Source of the DNA: DALYLB01 sp046154695
GTDB taxonomy: Bacteria; Acidobacteriota; Blastocatellia; RBC074
DNA: 44,128 bases
Assembly: GCA_046154695.1 (NCBI GenBank)
Contig: JBJXFI010000390.1
Location: 1-44,128, forward strand
Reading direction: 5' to 3'
Of this stretch, positions 1 to 7,464 are shown one piece after another. Position numbers and translations under genes: made by a program. Each line of letters starts with the position of its first letter. Positions within the stretch are counted from its first letter, which is position 1. The notes beneath the pieces were generated by a model. The model was not told where the DNA came from and did not search any database. It saw only the letters and a list, made by a program, of their open reading frames with translations.

Positions 1-176
1 TGCGCCTGGCGACCGACCTCGTGTATGGGACGATCGTGATGGGAAAACGGGGCCGGCGACAGGGCGACATCGAAGAGATCCTCTTCGGCTCGACGGCTGA
101 AAAGGTTCTGCGCGGGACGCGCGTTCCCGTGGTTTTCGTTCCGGCGACGGGCTTTTCGCGGGACGCGCGAGGCTGA
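1..176 (+). CDS. Universal stress protein (UspA family), 3' end only
   Basis: The window opens inside this gene; the frame starting at base 3 reads to a TGA at 174-176. The visible 57 residues carry the C-terminal half of a Usp fold: a strand ending in IVMGKRG, then a loop and FGSTAEKVLRGTRVPVVFV, the usual last helix and strand. The nucleotide-binding pattern G-x2-G-x9-G-[ST] is recognisable as GKRG followed, after a slightly longer loop, by FGS, so ATP binding is plausible but the spacing is not canonical. A 10-residue Arg/Asp-rich tail follows. It is the first of three Usp genes in the first 6.6 kb and points toward the convergent GNAT/acyl-CoA synthetase gene, 24 bp away. Function beyond family membership cannot be judged from this fragment. 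Confidence 0.85.
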   Translation, partial: RLATDLVYGTIVMGKRGRRQGDIEEILFGSTAEKVLRGTRVPVVFVPATGFSRDARG

Positions 177-200
177 GCCGTTGCGTTGGCTTCCCCTTTT

Positions 201-2939
201 CTACCCCAGCAGCCGGATGCGCGCGTCGATCATCGACACGCCCTCGCCGTCTGGATGGACGATGACCGGATTGAGGTCGATCTCGGCGATTCGGGGGACG
301 GCCTCGGCCAGCGCGCCGAGCGAGAGCAGCAGGCGCTCGACGGCGGGAATGTCGCAGGGCGGCGCGCCCCGAAAGCCGCGAAGCAGCTTCGCGGCGCGGG
401 TCTCGGAAATCATGTCCGCGGCGTCGCGATCCGTGAGCGGCAAAATGCGGAAGGCCACATCGTTGAATAGCTCGACGAAGACGCCCCCGGGGCCGAACGC
501 CACCAGCGGCCCGAAGACCGGATCGTTCGCCACACCCGCGAAGACCTCGACGCCCTCCCTCGCCATGGGCATCAGCATCGCCGATTCGAGCCCGATCCCG
601 TGTTTTGCGAGGCGGGATTCCAGTTTCTGATAGGCCGCGGCGCCTTCCGACGGAGCCACATCGACAAGCACGCCGCCGAAATTCGATTTATGCAGGATCG
701 GGGGCTCGGCGATCTTGACCGCAAGCGGCACGCCCATGTCCGCGGCGGCGGCGGCGGCTTCCCGCGCGGAGCGAACGAAGGCCGCTTCGATGATCTCGAT
801 CCCCGCGGCGCGAAGCAGCATCGCGACATCGCCCTGTGAGAGCCATCCCCCCCGCCTGTCGTCGCCGGGGGGATTGGCCTCGAGCACCGCATCGATCGCC
901 TCGCGGTCGATGTCGATGGGAACCGGGTGGCCGAGCGGCGGCGCGCGCCACTTGCCGTAACGGGCCGCGGCGCCGAGGGCCGCGACGGCATTTTCCGGGA
1001 ATTCGTAGACCGGAATCGTTCGCGCGCCGGCCGGAATCGCTTTCAGATTGGCATCCGGGTCGAGGAAGACCGCGATAATCGGCCGGGGGTTTTCCGCGCG
1101 CTTCTCGATCACCTCGCCAATCACGCGGGCGACCTCCGCCGATGGAGTGATCAGCGGCGGAATGAAGATGACGAGGATCGCGTCCAGCCCCGGCTCTTCA
1201 CAAAGAATCTCCAGGCAGGCCCGATAATGGTCCGGGCCCGCGCTCGCGATCATATCCACGGGATTGTTGGCGGACGCCGTGGCGGGCAGGACAGCGCGAA
1301 GCCGCGCCTGCGTCGCTTCGCTCAGCGCGGGGATTGTCAGTCCCGCCGCCTCGCCCGCGTCGACCGCCAGAATCGCCGGGCCGCCGGCATTCGTCAGGAT
1401 GCCCACGCGATTGCCTTCCGGAATCGGCTGGCTGGCCAGCACCCGCGTCACAGCGAAGAACTCCGACAGCGTGCCGACGCGGATGATGCCTGTCTGCGCA
1501 AACAGCGCGTCGGCCGCGGTGTCCGAACTCGCGAGCGCCGCCGTGTGGCTCGACGCGGCCCGCGCGCCCGTCTCGGTTCGCCCCGATTTGACCGCGACGA
1601 TCGGCTTGCTGCGCGCGACGCGCCGCGCGATTCGCGCGAACCGGCGCGGATTTCCGAAGCTCTCCACGTAAAGCAGGATGACGTCCGTCGTGTCATCCGA
1701 TTCCCAATATTGCAGCAGATCGTTGCCCGAGACATCCGCGCGATTGCCGATGCTGACGAAGGACGAGAGCCCGAGGCCCAGTCTCCCGACTTCATTCATC
1801 AATGCCAGGCCGAGCGCCCCCGATTGCGAGCTGATCGAGATGTTGCCGGGCGGCGGGCCCGCCGGCGCGAAGGTTCCCAGCATCCGTATCTTCTCCGATC
1901 CATTGACGATTCCCAGGCAGTTCGGCCCGACCATGCGCATTCCCGACGCGCGGCAAATGGACAACAACTCCCGCTGCGCCGCCGCGCCGCCGCGCCCTAC
2001 CTCGGCGAAGCCCGCCGTGATCACGCAAATTGCGCGCACTCCCGCAGCCGCGCACTGGCGCGCGGCGTCAAGCACGGCCGTCGACGGCACCGCGATGAAG
2101 ACCAGTTCGGGCGCCTCTGGAATCTCCCCTACTTTCGCATAGGCCCGCACGCCCGCAACCTGCCCGGCCGATAGCCCGGCAGAGAGATTGACCGGATGAA
2201 TCGTTCCCGGGAATCCCCATCGAATCAGATTGTGGAAGAGCGCTCCGCCAACCGATTTCGCGTTCCGGCTCGCTCCAATGACCGCGATCGACCTCGGCGC
2301 CAGCACCGGGCGCAGCGAGGCCCGCTCCGCCTCCGCCTCCTGAGCTTCCTTGCGCGATTGCGCCAGTTCGGTCTCCGTGATCGAGAACTCCAGATGCGTC
2401 AGCCCAAAACTCGTCGTTGACGAGAGCCCGTAGCCGGCCTTGCGGAAGACCGAGAGCATCAGGCGGTTATCGCCCAGCACATCGGCCGCGAACCGCGTGA
2501 TGCCGTTGCTTCGCGCGAGCTCCGCCAGCGCGTCGAGCAACTGCGTGCCGATCCCGCGCCCCTGCATCGCGTCCTCCACCAGGAACGAGGCCTCCGCCAC
2601 CTCGGGCCGGCGCTTCAGGCCATGATAGCGGCCCACGGCCACGATGCGCTCCTTGACGCCCTCTCCCATCGTGACCACCAGCGCGACCTGGCGCGCGCCG
2701 TCCACGTCCATCAACTGATCGAACGTCCCTTCCGGCAAGGTCCTGACCGCATGCAGAAATCGAAACCGGATCGATTCCGCCGAACAACGCGAAATCAGAT
2801 CCTTCAGCCCTTGCCGGTCGCTCTCTCGCAGAAAACGCAGCCGGAGCATCGCCCCATCCCGCAGAAGCAGGTCTTTGGAATATTGGTCGGACACCGAGGC
2901 TGGTGAAACGAATGCCGATTCATTCCCCGATTCACTCAT
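201..2939 (-). CDS. GNAT acetyltransferase / ADP-forming acyl-CoA synthetase fusion (Pat-like)
   Basis: 912 aa. Residues about 23-190 are a GNAT domain with acetyl-CoA motif QGRGIG (126-131). A CoA-binding Rossmann domain follows from about 215 (AVIGAS), then succinyl-CoA-synthetase-like domains with MVGPNCLG (336-343) and SSHTAALASSD, where His465 fits the phosphohistidine site. The C-terminal 220 residues are an ATP-grasp domain (VKIAEPPILHKS, ending EIDLNPV). This is the architecture of protein acetyltransferases of the Pat type, here with GNAT first. In known Pat enzymes the synthetase part is often a non-catalytic acyl-CoA sensor; retention of His465 and the ATP-grasp leaves real NDP-forming ligase activity open. 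The ATG at 2939 is chosen because it has an AG-rich stretch upstream (GAGAAGAAG) and starts just before the conserved region; an in-frame start at 3017 would add 26 unlikely residues. It sits with Usp and Hsp20 genes, suggesting acetylation under stress. Confidence 0.9.
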   Translation of the reverse strand: MSESGNESAFVSPASVSDQYSKDLLLRDGAMLRLRFLRESDRQGLKDLISRCSAESIRFRFLHAVRTLPEGTFDQLMDVDGARQVALVVTMGEGVKERIVAVGRYHGLKRRPEVAEASFLVEDAMQGRGIGTQLLDALAELARSNGITRFAADVLGDNRLMLSVFRKAGYGLSSTTSFGLTHLEFSITETELAQSRKEAQEAEAERASLRPVLAPRSIAVIGASRNAKSVGGALFHNLIRWGFPGTIHPVNLSAGLSAGQVAGVRAYAKVGEIPEAPELVFIAVPSTAVLDAARQCAAAGVRAICVITAGFAEVGRGGAAAQRELLSICRASGMRMVGPNCLGIVNGSEKIRMLGTFAPAGPPPGNISISSQSGALGLALMNEVGRLGLGLSSFVSIGNRADVSGNDLLQYWESDDTTDVILLYVESFGNPRRFARIARRVARSKPIVAVKSGRTETGARAASSHTAALASSDTAADALFAQTGIIRVGTLSEFFAVTRVLASQPIPEGNRVGILTNAGGPAILAVDAGEAAGLTIPALSEATQARLRAVLPATASANNPVDMIASAGPDHYRACLEILCEEPGLDAILVIFIPPLITPSAEVARVIGEVIEKRAENPRPIIAVFLDPDANLKAIPAGARTIPVYEFPENAVAALGAAARYGKWRAPPLGHPVPIDIDREAIDAVLEANPPGDDRRGGWLSQGDVAMLLRAAGIEIIEAAFVRSAREAAAAAADMGVPLAVKIAEPPILHKSNFGGVLVDVAPSEGAAAYQKLESRLAKHGIGLESAMLMPMAREGVEVFAGVANDPVFGPLVAFGPGGVFVELFNDVAFRILPLTDRDAADMISETRAAKLLRGFRGAPPCDIPAVERLLLSLGALAEAVPRIAEIDLNPVIVHPDGEGVSMIDARIRLLG

Positions 2940-3057
2940 GGATATTTTTCTTCTTCTCGTCAGCTTATAGCCGCTTGCATATACATGCGCCCCGGGTGCG
3001 TGATTCAGAACAGTCATTTATGTCGCTTGGCGACGCCCGGAAACAATGAAATGCATG

Positions 3058-3203
3058 GTGGCACAAGCTGTCCAGCTTGTGCCTGGGGGAAGGTGCGCGT
3101 GAAGAGTCCGGCGAGGCGCGCGCCGGAAGGGGTCTCGTTCGAGGCCCGGTCTTTATCTGGTAGCGCCTGATGGATGCGGCACAAGCTGGACAGCTTGTGC
3201 CAC
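3058..3203 (-). repeat. REPIN-like element, copy 1 (146 bp)
   Basis: Each end is a 24-nt hairpin, GGCACAAGCTG-TC-CAGCTTGTGCC (3060-3083) and its counterpart (3178-3201), with GTG/CAC extensions, so the ends are also inverted repeats of each other. The reverse complement closely matches 37757-37904, including an internal block GACCGGGCCTCGAACGAGACC. Two REP hairpins in opposite orientation around a short spacer are the structure called REPIN. It fills much of the non-coding space between the acyl-CoA synthetase and hsp20 genes; I see no gene in 2940-3240. Confidence 0.9.
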
Positions 3204-3240
3204 GTTTTCCCTCCTCTCATTCTTCCGTGGCGCTCGGCGC

Positions 3241-3771
3241 TTATCCTTCCCTGACCTCGATGCCGACGGGCTGTTTCGCCGGCGCCTTCGGCAGAATGAC
3301 CTCCAGGATGCCGTCTTTGATCGACGCGCTCACTTTGGACGGATCGACCTCTGACGTCAACTGGAGCGAGCGGCAGAAATGGTTCGAGCGTCGCTCATTG
3401 CAGATCACCTTTCGTGCCTCGGTCGCCTCGGCCTCCTCGGCCTTCTCGCACAGGCCCTCGATCAACAGGCGCTGCGGCTCTGCGCTGATCTTGATCTCCT
3501 CCGCCTTGAACCCCGGGACCTCGGCATACACCGTGAACTGGTCCTCTTCCTCCTTCATCTCGATCGGCACCGGACGGAGCAACTCCGCTTCGGCGCGAAA
3601 CCAGTCTTCCAACTCGCTGCCGAGCATGCGGCCCCGCTCCTCGAAGAACTCATACGCCCGATGCGCGACCGATTGCGTCAATTTCTGCATCTGGTCGATC
3701 AGCTTTTCGGCCTCCACGAAAATCGGGCGCGACGCCCCTCCTTTTGTCTGTACTGCTTTTTGTGTTTGCAT
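3241..3771 (-). CDS. Small heat-shock protein Hsp20 with N-terminal DUF2934 segment
   Basis: 176 aa. The C-terminal part (about residue 70 on) is an alpha-crystallin domain: EDQFTVYAEVPGFKAEEIKI, later RSLQLTSEVDPSKVSASIKDGILEVILPK, the conserved GILEVILPK box, and a short tail. Such proteins bind unfolding clients without ATP. Residues about 30-65 (RAYEFFEERG...LEDWFRAEAEL) match the DUF2934 pattern, often found alone or attached to Hsp20 in Acidobacteria and Proteobacteria. Two Cys (VICNERRSNHFC) lie in the crystallin domain, which is uncommon. Start: ATG 3771 is preceded by GGAGG at 5-6 nt; the in-frame GTG at 3777 overlaps this ribosome site and is rejected. A perfect sigma-54 promoter lies at 3842-3856. 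It is divergent from the ABC ATPase gene. Confidence 0.95.
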   Translation of the reverse strand: MQTQKAVQTKGGASRPIFVEAEKLIDQMQKLTQSVAHRAYEFFEERGRMLGSELEDWFRAEAELLRPVPIEMKEEEDQFTVYAEVPGFKAEEIKISAEPQRLLIEGLCEKAEEAEATEARKVICNERRSNHFCRSLQLTSEVDPSKVSASIKDGILEVILPKAPAKQPVGIEVREG

Positions 3772-3841
3772 TGACACCTCCGTTTATTCGATTTTTCCTG
3801 GGCTTCCCCCATCGACCGCTGGCGATGGTATTAATGAAAAC

Positions 3842-3856
3842 GCAATGCCCGTGCCA
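3842..3856 (-). promoter_or_regulatory. Sigma-54 (-24/-12) promoter for hsp20
   Basis: On the minus strand the bases read TGGCACGGGCATTGC, a full match to TGGCACG-N4-TTGC with GG and GC 12 nt apart. The predicted start is near 3830, giving a leader of about 59 nt before the ATG at 3771. A 6-bp inverted repeat (CCATCG/CGATGG, 3809-3828) sits at the start of the transcript. Strongest promoter match in the window. Confidence 0.8.
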
Positions 3857-3940
3857 CTGGAAGCGCCCCTGCGCGCGGGCTTAACTTCTTGTCTAGTGAT
3901 TCCCGCCCATTGAAAGTCGGCGCGAGAGCAGGCAAAGTTC

Positions 3941-3955
3941 CCCGGTCGGACCGGG
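3941..3955. promoter_or_regulatory. Palindrome in the divergent hsp20/ABC control region (putative activator site)
   Basis: CCCGGTC-G-GACCGGG is a perfect 7-bp inverted repeat. It lies about 85-100 bp upstream of the hsp20 -24 box and about 40 bp upstream of the ABC -24 box. Its core TCGGACCGG recurs as CCGGTCCGA at 4984-4992, about 75 bp upstream of the usp sigma-54 box. The gene-free stretch 3772-4080 otherwise holds the two sigma-54 boxes and the neighbouring inverted repeat. Confidence 0.4.
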
Positions 3956-3961
3956 ACTTGT

Positions 3962-3983
3962 GGAAATTTGCGCCGCAAATTCC
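3962..3983. promoter_or_regulatory. Inverted repeat AATTTGC-GCC-GCAAATT
   Basis: Perfect 7-bp arms (3965-3971 and 3975-3981) with flanking GG/CC pairing after a one-base bulge. It ends a few bases before the -24 box of the ABC ATPase promoter, so it could be an activator, repressor or IHF-like architectural site. Function is inferred from position only. Confidence 0.3.
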
Positions 3984-3986
3984 GCA

Positions 3987-4001
3987 CGGCACAACCCTTG
4001 C
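3987..4001 (+). promoter_or_regulatory. Sigma-54 (-24/-12) promoter for the ABC ATPase gene
   Basis: CGGCACAACCCTTGC keeps GG and GC exactly 12 nt apart and matches 9 of 11 informative consensus positions (first T is C; seventh base is A). The predicted start is about 4013, 68 nt before the TTG start at 4081. Confidence 0.65.
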
Positions 4002-4080
4002 GTGAAAAATCGAAACGCAATCAGCGCAGCCTGAAAAGGGCCTCTGAAACGAGAATGCTGATTTATCCAGGAGAGTGAAA

Positions 4081-4970
<890 letters not shown>

Positions 4971-5063
4971 AAATTTCCCCAGTCCGGTCCGATGAATTGA
5001 GGAAAATTCCCCGACGAGCCTCTACCCATCTACGAATTCTCACAACTTATCCCCCGCGAAGAG

Positions 5064-5078
5064 TGGCGTGCAAATTGC
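5064..5078 (+). promoter_or_regulatory. Sigma-54 (-24/-12) promoter for the usp pair
   Basis: TGGCGTGCAAATTGC has GG and GC 12 nt apart and 9 of 11 consensus matches (A-C at positions 5-6 are G-T). The predicted start is near 5090, 37 nt before the ATG at 5127. CCGGTCCGA at 4984-4992 may be an upstream activator site. Confidence 0.65.
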
Positions 5079-5126
5079 CTTTGTGATTTGGGAAATAGAT
5101 ACGTTGAAGGGAGAGACGCGAGACTT

Positions 5127-5600
5127 ATGAAGATCTTGATTGCGGTGGATGGATCGTCATGCAGCGAATTCGCGGTGATGTCGGTGGCGAATCGTCCGTG
5201 GCCGGTGGAGACGTCGGTGCGGGTCATCTCGGCTGTGGATGTACGGATCGCTCCCCCGCCAGGCGGGTTTCTTGTTCCGGACAGTCATTATATGAAGTTG
5301 CTGGGGGAGCATCAGCGGATTTCACGCGATGCCGTGGAGAAGGCCGAAGCGCGTCTTCTTGAATCGAATGCCGTCCGCCCATCCGCGCTCCGGGTGGAGA
5401 CCGAGATCATCATCGGAATCGCGAAGGATGTCATTCTGCAAGAGGCGGAGCAGTGGGAGGCGGATCTGATCGTTCTGGGCTCGCATGGATATCAGGGATT
5501 GAAGCGACTCTGGCTGGGCTCGGTTTCCTCGGCGGTGGCCGCCCATGCGCCTTGTTCGGTCGGGATAGTCCGCGACGCCGCAGTCGAAAACACGCACTGA
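5127..5600 (+). CDS. Universal stress protein, single-domain, ATP-binding type
   Basis: 157 aa with the full UspA fold: MKILIAVDGS at the N-terminus, VETEIIIGIAKDVILQEAEQWEADLIVLGSHG in the middle, and GSVSSAVAAHAPCSVGIV at the end. The nucleotide-binding pattern G-x2-G-x9-G-S is exact (GSHG 118-121, GS 131-132), so this is the ATP-binding class rather than the UspA class without nucleotide. Such proteins usually act as cytoplasmic dimers in starvation, hypoxia or oxidative stress. Start: ATG 5127, with GGGAGA upstream at a rather long distance of about 12 nt; a frame-open TTG at 5088 lies at the predicted transcription start and is rejected. The gene is 37 bp from the tandem usp downstream and probably co-transcribed with it. 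Confidence 0.93.
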   Translation: MKILIAVDGSSCSEFAVMSVANRPWPVETSVRVISAVDVRIAPPPGGFLVPDSHYMKLLGEHQRISRDAVEKAEARLLESNAVRPSALRVETEIIIGIAKDVILQEAEQWEADLIVLGSHGYQGLKRLWLGSVSSAVAAHAPCSVGIVRDAAVENTH

Positions 5601-5637
5601 CTCTCAAACGAGAACAGAGTGTTCACGGGGGAATCGG

Positions 5638-6552
5638 ATGAACGAAAAGAAGAAAATATTGATTGCCTATGATGGATCGAAGTGCGCCGATGACGCGTTG
5701 GTCGATTTGCAGCGGGCGGGATTGCCCGCGGACGCGTCGGCGCTGGTGGTCTCCGTCGCGGAGCAATGGATGCCGACGCCGAGAAGCTTCGGTATGGTGG
5801 AGACCCATTTCACGGAAGAGTCACCGAATATCTTCGAGAAGGCGGAATCCCAGGCGGCCGGCGCCGCCGGCCGGATCCGGGCTGCTTTTCCGTCCTGGAA
5901 GGTCGAGTCGGAGACCCTTTTCGGATCCCCGGCCCGCGCCATTCTGGAGAAGGCGGATGAATGGGATCCGGAATTGATCATCGTCGGCTCGCACGGAAGA
6001 TCTTCACTCGGCCGCCTGTTTCTCGGAAGCGTCTCGCAAAAGATTCTGACCGAGGCGCGATGTTCCGTGCGGGTTGCCCGCGCTCACAACGGAGCGCCAA
6101 ATCGGCCCGTCCGTATCCTGATCGGTGTCGATGGATCGCACGGATCCGATCTGGCTGTCAATGAAGTCGCGCGGCGCTCGTGGCCGGCCGGAAGCGAAGT
6201 TCACATCTTCACGACCGATTTCGTCACGCCAACCTTGACCTCCGCTCACATGGTCGGGCCCCTGATTCAATGGATCAATGAAGAGCGGGAGCGGATGCGC
6301 CAGGCCGTCGAGCGCGCGCGCCTGACTTTGGAAGTCACCGGCCTCGCGTTTCACTACAAAATCGAGGCGGGCGATCCGAAAGAACTCCTCTGTCGAGCGG
6401 CCGAGGAATTGAACGCCGACTCCCTCTTTGTCGGCGCAAAAAGCCAGAGCCGCGTCGACCGGTTTCTGCTCGGCAGCGTATCGGCCTCCGTCGCGGCCCG
6501 CGCTCCTTGCTCCGTCGAAGTGACCCGCGAGAAATTCCCGGATCATCAATGA
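5638..6552 (+). CDS. Tandem-domain universal stress protein, second ATP site degenerate
   Basis: 304 aa, two Usp domains (about 5-148 and 157-296), an intramolecular version of the Usp dimer as in the E. coli UspE type. Domain 1 has an exact ATP pattern (GSHG 117-120, then GS 130-131). In domain 2 the matching loop is GAKS (266-269) followed by GS (279-280): the second glycine is Ser269, so nucleotide binding there is probably lost or changed. Domain 2 keeps the fold signatures (RILIGVDGSHGSD, GSVSASVAARAPCSVEV). ATG 5638 has GGGGGA 6 nt upstream. It is likely the second gene of an operon led by the sigma-54 box at 5064-5078. A GGGATGGC/GCCATCCC hairpin follows the stop. Confidence 0.93.
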   Translation: MNEKKKILIAYDGSKCADDALVDLQRAGLPADASALVVSVAEQWMPTPRSFGMVETHFTEESPNIFEKAESQAAGAAGRIRAAFPSWKVESETLFGSPARAILEKADEWDPELIIVGSHGRSSLGRLFLGSVSQKILTEARCSVRVARAHNGAPNRPVRILIGVDGSHGSDLAVNEVARRSWPAGSEVHIFTTDFVTPTLTSAHMVGPLIQWINEERERMRQAVERARLTLEVTGLAFHYKIEAGDPKELLCRAAEELNADSLFVGAKSQSRVDRFLLGSVSASVAARAPCSVEVTREKFPDHQ

Positions 6553-6571
6553 CGGACCATCAATGATGTCA

Positions 6572-6593
6572 GGGATGGCCCTACCGCCATCCC
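6572..6593 (+). terminator. Possible terminator hairpin after the usp operon
   Basis: GGGATGGC and GCCATCCC form an 8-bp stem with a 6-nt loop, 20 bp after the stop of the tandem usp. No T-run follows, so factor-independent termination is uncertain. Confidence 0.35.
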
Positions 6594-6663
6594 CATCCCA
6601 CCTCGCGCGCTTCCTTCCTCCCACACCCACCTCGCGCCTTTTTCATCGTTTGATTTATTCTTG

Positions 6664-6681
6664 ACTATATAGCTATATAGT
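6664..6681. promoter_or_regulatory. 18-bp perfect palindrome upstream of the microprotein/DUF2892 genes
   Basis: ACTATATAGCTATATAGT is a perfect palindrome and strikingly AT-rich for this genome. Two readings are possible. It lies in the spacer of a sigma-70-like promoter (TTGACT 6661-6666, 17 nt, TACGAT 6684-6689), which would suit a repressor. It is also about 90 bp upstream of the sigma-54 -24 box at 6765, which would suit an activator site. Confidence 0.55.
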
Positions 6682-6763
6682 TATACGATAGTAAAACAAA
6701 CATATCCCTAAGGCTTTCCGGCAGGAGAGTCGCGGGTGTATGAAGAGAGCAAAAGAAAAATAC

Positions 6764-6778
6764 TGGCACGGGGAGTGC
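6764..6778 (+). promoter_or_regulatory. Sigma-54 (-24/-12) promoter for microprotein/DUF2892
   Basis: TGGCACGGGGAGTGC matches TGGCACG-N4-TTGC except for G in place of the first T of the -12 box; GG and GC are 12 nt apart. The predicted start near 6790 leaves only about 6 nt before the microprotein ATG at 6796, so the microprotein would be near-leaderless from this promoter, while DUF2892 would have a normal leader. Confidence 0.6.
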
Positions 6779-6795
6779 TGGGAAAGGGAGAAAAG

Positions 6796-6885
6796 ATGGA
6801 GGATGCGGGGTATTTAGCCCTGACGTTGATTGCCTATTTCGTGGTGATGAGGTGGGTCTTGCCTCGGTTCGGGGTGCAGACCTGA
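6796..6885 (+). CDS. Membrane microprotein, 29 aa
   Basis: The ORF begins MEDAGYLALTLIAYFVV and ends RWVLPRFGVQT. It is a short acidic N-terminus, one hydrophobic helix (residues about 6-23), then a positively charged cytoplasmic-type end with an LP-x-FGV motif. AAGGGAG lies 5 nt before the ATG, the strongest argument that it is translated. The next gene, DUF2892, also encodes a small inner-membrane protein, so the two may act together. I recognise only a vague likeness to tiny membrane proteins with a Leu-Pro-x-x-Gly-Val end; no function is assigned. If the sigma-54 start at about 6790 is the only promoter, the ribosome site would be excluded, so a second promoter (6661-6689) may drive it. 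Confidence 0.6.
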   Translation: MEDAGYLALTLIAYFVVMRWVLPRFGVQT

Positions 6886-6900
6886 ATGGCGAACCATTTT

Positions 6901-6919
6901 GATGTCGAGGCTCGACATC
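6901..6919. promoter_or_regulatory. Inverted repeat just upstream of the DUF2892 ribosome site
   Basis: GATGTCGAG-G-CTCGACATC is a perfect 9-bp inverted repeat with a one-base centre, ending 7 nt before the AAGGAG (6925-6930) of the DUF2892 gene. A one-base loop is poor for RNA, so a DNA operator is at least as likely as a translational hairpin. Confidence 0.4.
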
Positions 6920-6938
6920 GAGAAAAGGAGCAAAAGTC

Positions 6939-7127
6939 ATGACGATCGAGAGATATCTGCGATTGATTGCGGGATCGATTGTGTTGGCGAGCATGTTGTT
7001 GGGGGTGTACCACAATGCGAACTGGTTCTTTTTGACGGGGTTCGTTTCGTTGAATCTGATTCAATCGGCGTTTACGAACAAGTGCCCGATGATGACGTTT
7101 CTGAGGTGGATGGGCGTAAAGAGCTGA
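6939..7127 (+). CDS. DUF2892 (YgaP-like transmembrane) protein
   Basis: 62 aa. The pattern ERYLRLIAGSIVLASMLLGVYHNANWFFLTGFVSLNLIQSAFTNKCPM followed by a short basic tail is the DUF2892 family: two membrane helices (about 7-24 and 28-45) and a conserved Cys-Pro (CP at 49-50). In YgaP this module anchors a rhodanese sulfurtransferase domain; here it is free-standing. A sulfur, redox or metal-stress role is a family-based inference. Start ATG 6939 has AAGGAG 8 nt upstream. It follows the microprotein by 53 bp and probably shares its promoter(s). Confidence 0.9.
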   Translation: MTIERYLRLIAGSIVLASMLLGVYHNANWFFLTGFVSLNLIQSAFTNKCPMMTFLRWMGVKS

Positions 7128-7140
7128 ATCGGCGCGACCA

Positions 7141-7451
7141 TTTGGAGTTCCGCCTTCAGGACAATGGCGTTAAGTTTAGAGTTTTTAGCCTGCGAAGCAG
7201 GCGACAGCATAAAGCCTGGGGCGCAAGCCCCAGGACCGTACCAAAAACGCTCGCAAGCCCGTGAAACGGGCGGCAGAGCGCCCGCTGTCGCCCGTCTCAC
7301 GGGCTTGAAAACCGTTTTTACCGATCCTGGGGTTCCGGCTTCGCCTTCACCCCAGGCTTTATGCTGCCACCCGCTTCGCGGGTTGAGGGACAAAGAACTT
7401 CAATCCACCCTCTAAACTTAACGCCACTGGCCTGAAGGCGGAACTCGGAAC
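7141..7451. repeat. Second hairpin-repeat family, copy A, split by an inserted element
   Basis: The left end TTGGAGTTCCGCCTTCAGG (7142-7160) and right end CCTGAAGGCGGAACTCGGAAC (7431-7451) are the arms of a GGAGTTCCGCCTTCAGGCGG repeat found again at 10752-10793, 29231-29308 and 40027-40094. Here the two arms are pushed 270 bp apart by the element at 7166-7425. The repeat fills the space between the convergent DUF2892 and oxidoreductase genes; no gene is seen in 7128-7464. Confidence 0.85.
7166..7425. mobile_element. 260-bp MITE-like element with 16-bp inverted ends
   Basis: The ends GGCGTTAAGTTTAGAG (7166-7181) and CTCTAAACTTAACGCC (7410-7425) are perfect inverted repeats. Inside are further nested stems: GCATAAAGCCTGGGG paired with CCCCAGGCTTTATGC, GGGGC-GCAA-GCCCC, and an AAGCCCGTGA/TCACGGGCTT pair around GGGCGGCAGAGCGCCC. 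No coding potential is seen. The long imperfect cruciform and its location inside another repeat fit a non-autonomous transposable element. Confidence 0.65.
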
Positions 7452-7464
7452 GAAACGCCTCCCT

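Noticed and set aside
3025..3039. Sigma-54-like sequence upstream of the acyl-CoA synthetase fusion
   Set aside because: On the minus strand it keeps only GG and GC; the -12 box reads AAGC and the -24 box lacks C after GG.
3772..3830. RNA thermometer in the hsp20 leader
   Set aside because: The leader has a short hairpin at its start but no anti-Shine-Dalgarno stretch that would cover the GGAGG before the ATG, so a ROSE-type element is not supported.
6886..6942. 18-codon ORF between the microprotein and DUF2892, its stop overlapping the DUF2892 start
   Set aside because: No ribosome site, and much of it is the palindrome and the DUF2892 ribosome site; it could only be a coupling leader and is not called a gene.
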